From the NCBI GenBank assembly GCA_008933995.1, contig WARS01000010.1, positions 8,473,001 to 8,537,000 on the forward strand: a stretch of 64,000 bases of DNA, in the 5' to 3' direction. Positions 60,101 to 64,000 of this stretch are shown in pieces. The translations under genes were made by a program, and so were the position numbers. The notes under the pieces were generated by a model. The model saw nothing but the letters and a program-made list of their open reading frames with translations. It did no database searches and had not been told where the DNA came from. Numbering within the stretch: the first letter of the stretch is position 1; the number at the start of each line of letters is the position of its first letter. The stretch is from Datnioides undecimradiatus. Its lineage: Eukaryota; Chordata; Actinopteri; Lobotiformes; Datnioididae.

Positions 60101-63100
60101 GGACGGTCAGATTTCCTGGCGCCTACCCCGATCTATTAGACACTGTAAACATATCTTCAACTACAAAGCACTTGCCCGAGATGCCCTGGGCAGTCAGACA
60201 TCAATGCAGCAGCCGTATTTCTCACAGTGCCTCACTCAATGCCAGATGGTGTCGGCGCTCACAATGCCCAAAAAAAAACAGTGTGGGTGGTGAATTCAGA
60301 GTGTACCTGGAGAGATGATTTTAAAATGAAATAAACGGATGGGCTGAGTACCACTTTACAGTTCAGAGGCACGATGAAAAACAGCCATTTTGGGTCATTC
60401 AAGTGGTTCAATGTGTTTGGGTTTTAGAGCATAAATCAGCTTCTCTGGTGCGAGTTGTGATGACGTCATCTGGGTGAATAAGGTAATAAGCTCTAGCAAA
60501 ATGTGGGTGATTTGATTTAAGTGAGTCATGTCTAACTGAAATATATTTCATATGGTTGTCAACAATCTACCTGAAGTAAAGTATTTTTGAACATTTAAAC
60601 TTTATGGCACACAAGCCATTTGATATGGTGGATTCCTCTATTTTGTGTCTCCCAGTTCAAATACAGTTGGGACAATAGCAGGATTTTGCATGTCATAGTT
60701 TAGAGAAGTTCAATTCTATGTGAAAGCAAAACACAAACATTTTGCTGATGTAAATGCCCCCCGCCCCACACACACCCTGCAAAGCACTGCACTTTCACAT
60801 TGTTTGCAAATGCAGAATTACTGCCAAAATTGCCAAATGAATCAAAATAGAATCGTGACATTTTCAAAAACAGTCAGACAATGCAAGCGGGGCTTTGCAT
60901 CGGAGTTTGAAAAATGTCCCCGTTTCAGCTAACAGCGCGCTGAAAACAAAAATGGCCTGGGCACTTTGCATGTTTGTTGTTTATTTATTCTCATCCTATC
61001 ATCATGTGAGTCAGTAACTAATTTCAAAAAAAAAAAAAAAAAGATGTTGTATAGCAAGAAAACAGAAAACACCAGGAAACAGTTCTCCAGAGATGACATG
61101 ACAGGTGTGGTCAGAAACTATGCAGATGGTCTGTATCATGTGAAAAAGACCTCAGCTCTGCATGACCTGGGAACAGAGGGGACACCATTGTGGGTGACAA
61201 AAGAGATTAATTTCCATGTAAAAACATACCTAATGCAGACTGCCTGCTGCACATTTCCCTTCTGTTCTCTGTTTTGTTTTTTTGCACGAGGGGTGGTGAG
61301 ACATTTGTAGCTTTGTAATGTTCTGACTGTCGCCAAAACCCCCATATAGCACTGGCAGACCTTGCCTGTAGCGCTGCCTGCACCCTTTGACGCCCTGCTG
61401 CCCCGTCATGATGACAGTTCTGCCTGAGCTTTTGTAACTGCATTTAGCTTGTGGTGGATTGGAACATGATGAAATGGACACACAGAGAGCAAAGACCTGC
61501 TGGTGGTTCAGTCTCTGTTTTAACACTTGTACATGAATTTGAAGTGCTCTGGAAAGGTCAGGTTAGGCTTCTAACTTCCTTGGTAATAATACTCAAGCAC
61601 GTGTAAGGATGAAATGAAAGGCTATCTTCCATTTATTTGAATCTAGAGAGGTTCAGTTGTCCTGTTATGATGAAAAAAAACAGCCTGTTTGATAATGTAT
61701 GACAACAAATTTGTGACCTTCCTCTGACTGAGCATTTATGGGAAAAGCAGAAATAAACACAGAAGACAAAAAGACAAATTGTCATAAGTGACTTATCAAA
61801 CGCCGTCAGCTATCAAACCTCTATCGGAGGCTGCTTTCACAGAAGGCAGCAGATGTTACTGCTGAGTTCCTTCATCATAAAGGATGCAATTTGTTTGCAG
61901 ATCACAATTTGACTGCAGAGCAATGTCAGACTTCAAAAATGAATGCTTTCACTTCAAAGGAATCTTTTGTATGCTCCTGTTTTATTCTGTGACATTTCTC
62001 TGTTGTGTCAAGGAGAGGACAGGCCCACCAGCTGCATGCAGGACGCCAATCTCCGTACTACTGATGTCTGTGGAGAGAAAGGAGATGAAACAGAGCAGAC
62101 TAATTGAGACAAAGTCCACCCCCTGCCTGTGCGAGCTGCCATTCTCTTGGCTGAAGACACTTACTGTAGGTAATTACAGTGCTGGAGAGCACCAGTCTCT
62201 CAAGCTAATGTGCAATCACAGGTTGGAACCTGACATTAAAGGGAATCTTACCATATTTGGTTCACATAAGCATCCTTGGAAATATAACCGCTGAGAGATC
62301 ATTGTGGCCCTGCTGCCTCCCTGCAATCACTCATTTGTGCTCCTGCTGCTCTCTGATTGTACTGTGCACAATGGTGCTGCCAAGTGTTGGCCACACTGAT
62401 ACAATCACTGGCCCCCCTGCCCAACTTGTGAGTGGCATATATATAGCTATATAATATATAATATTTTTAGATTACTCACGTTTTTTTTTTTTTTTTTAAA
62501 CCACCCAAGCAGTTATGTGAGCCTGACATGACACCAGACTGCTAATTTTATGCATTACAGTATCAGAAATGTCAGGACTGAGCACTTTTCCAAATGATGG
62601 TCGGCACCATGGATTTTACCAATATTCTCCTCATGCCTCTGTCAGACTAAATGAAGCAAATGAATACACAGATTGACATAAAAGGTGAACTATTTTCCTA
62701 TGTTTCGGTGCCCGCACAACAAAAAAACAGCATTTTTAGTAGACACTCATTACCCCATATTGTACACTGTGTCCTGTTTTCTGGCAAATGGCTCGCTCAG
62801 TACTGGACCAGTTTTATAAAAATTATCCCGGTAGTCTTTCAGACACTAAAACATACAGGTTGAAAAATACCAGCACAATGAACATACACATGACAAACTA
62901 CAAGCAGGAAAGCAATGGCAGGACTCTAATGACACCTAAAGCCAACACAATGGTTTACAAAGCAGATACCAGCAAATAGCCAGACCCGACAGCAGTGTAA
63001 CTGACAAACCTGTTGTAGCAGGATGGATATGTGGAGCATTTCTATCTGCAGCACTGACCTGATTAGACCAACTACTTGGCAATCGCCAAAAGGCATTTTG

Positions 63101-63463
63101 TACCCCAAATGCAAAACCTCAAGATTCTTCCTTAACTCTTCCGCCTTAACCTGGGGGGGGGTGTGCCCAAATACCACTTTTCCCCCATTTTAGTCAAAAC
63201 AGACAGAAGCTAGCTAGCTTGCATACACACTACACAAATAAATAGAGAACTTGCATGCACCTGCACTTTGAAGTCAGAGGTCACGTTCTATAAAATGATG
63301 CACCCAGCCCACACACACACATACACCTCCAGAGAGATTTATTGATTTATTGTAAGATTGACAGACAACCCCTGCACGCTTGAACACTGCTTGTCACTGT
63401 TTGACCTGCCAGCCTAAACCTCTGATATGTTCTACTAAGCTCACATTTAAATCAATAATGTAA

Positions 63464-63601
<138 letters not shown>

Positions 63602-64000
63602 CTAATAGTTACTGTGAAAGGAAACAAATGCATTGCCAGCTGCTTTTGACCATCTGTCTCTGCATCACACTCCGACCCCTCCCCTGGCCTGCTTGCTGCT
63701 CAGTGCCACAGGAGACACTCTGCCTCATGAACAGCAGCAAAGGAACAATGATTCATCTTTCACATGTATACAAACACAGAACAGATTAAAACAGGATCAT
63801 TGTGGAGCTCTGTGTTGTTAGCTATTAGTGCTAATGCATGGGAGAATTGGTATTAATTGTTGTAAATATAAAAACCAAAAATATCACACTACACAGATTA
63901 ACACTCAAACATCTCTACAACAGGCGCGAATCTCCAAATTCTACATATTCTTCCAAACAGAAACATCCAGGTTGTGTAGCGCATTCTTTGTTTTATTATA

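Noticed and set aside
61884..62294. 136-codon plus-strand open frame
   Set aside because: Does not begin with ATG, has no recognised domain; treated as possible regulatory sequence instead.

Overview
This window is vertebrate nuclear DNA, almost certainly from a teleost fish. Genes are split by short GT-AG introns. Three recognised proteins are close to their mammalian counterparts. The spacers carry AT-rich sequence and dispersed repeats of the kinds common in spiny-rayed fish genomes. There are no bacterial operons, CRISPR arrays or rRNA/tRNA genes that I could recognise.

Layout. (1) 1-12.7 kb: the 5' end of fbxl7 (F-box/LRR protein) on the minus strand. Coding exons 1 and 2 are at 12661-12697 and 8518-8607; the rest of the gene lies beyond the left edge. 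(2) 15.3-20.1 kb: a complete MED1-like Mediator subunit gene on the minus strand, 16 coding exons and 589 codons by my splice model. It lacks the long C-terminal half of MED1. (3) 20.1-22.5 kb: a compact divergent promoter region between med1-like and rala. (4) 22.5-26.6 kb: rala (206 aa RalA GTPase) on the plus strand, four coding exons and a probable long 3'UTR. (5) 27.5-36.6 kb: cdk13 (CycK-dependent kinase) on the plus strand, 14 coding exons, 1419 aa, phase-consistent throughout. (6) 36.6-64 kb: about 27 kb with no gene I can support. It holds simple repeats, dispersed repeats, one striking perfect 21-bp-arm hairpin, several blocks that look like non-coding regulatory DNA, and two isolated splice-flanked candidates.

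How the genes relate. CDK13 and RALA are close neighbours on human 7p14, while MED1 and CDK12 are neighbours on human 17q12. Finding a MED1 paralogue beside rala and cdk13 suggests that the ancestral MED1-CDK12/13 pair was duplicated as a block (the HOXA/HOXB-bearing paralogon), and that the fish kept the second MED1 copy. Both med1-like and cdk13 act in RNA polymerase II transcription. rala (membrane traffic signalling) and fbxl7 (ubiquitin ligase adaptor) have unrelated roles.

Limits. Exon models were built by hand from splice signals, reading phase and remembered family sequences, with no alignment run. UTR boundaries and transcription start sites are estimates.
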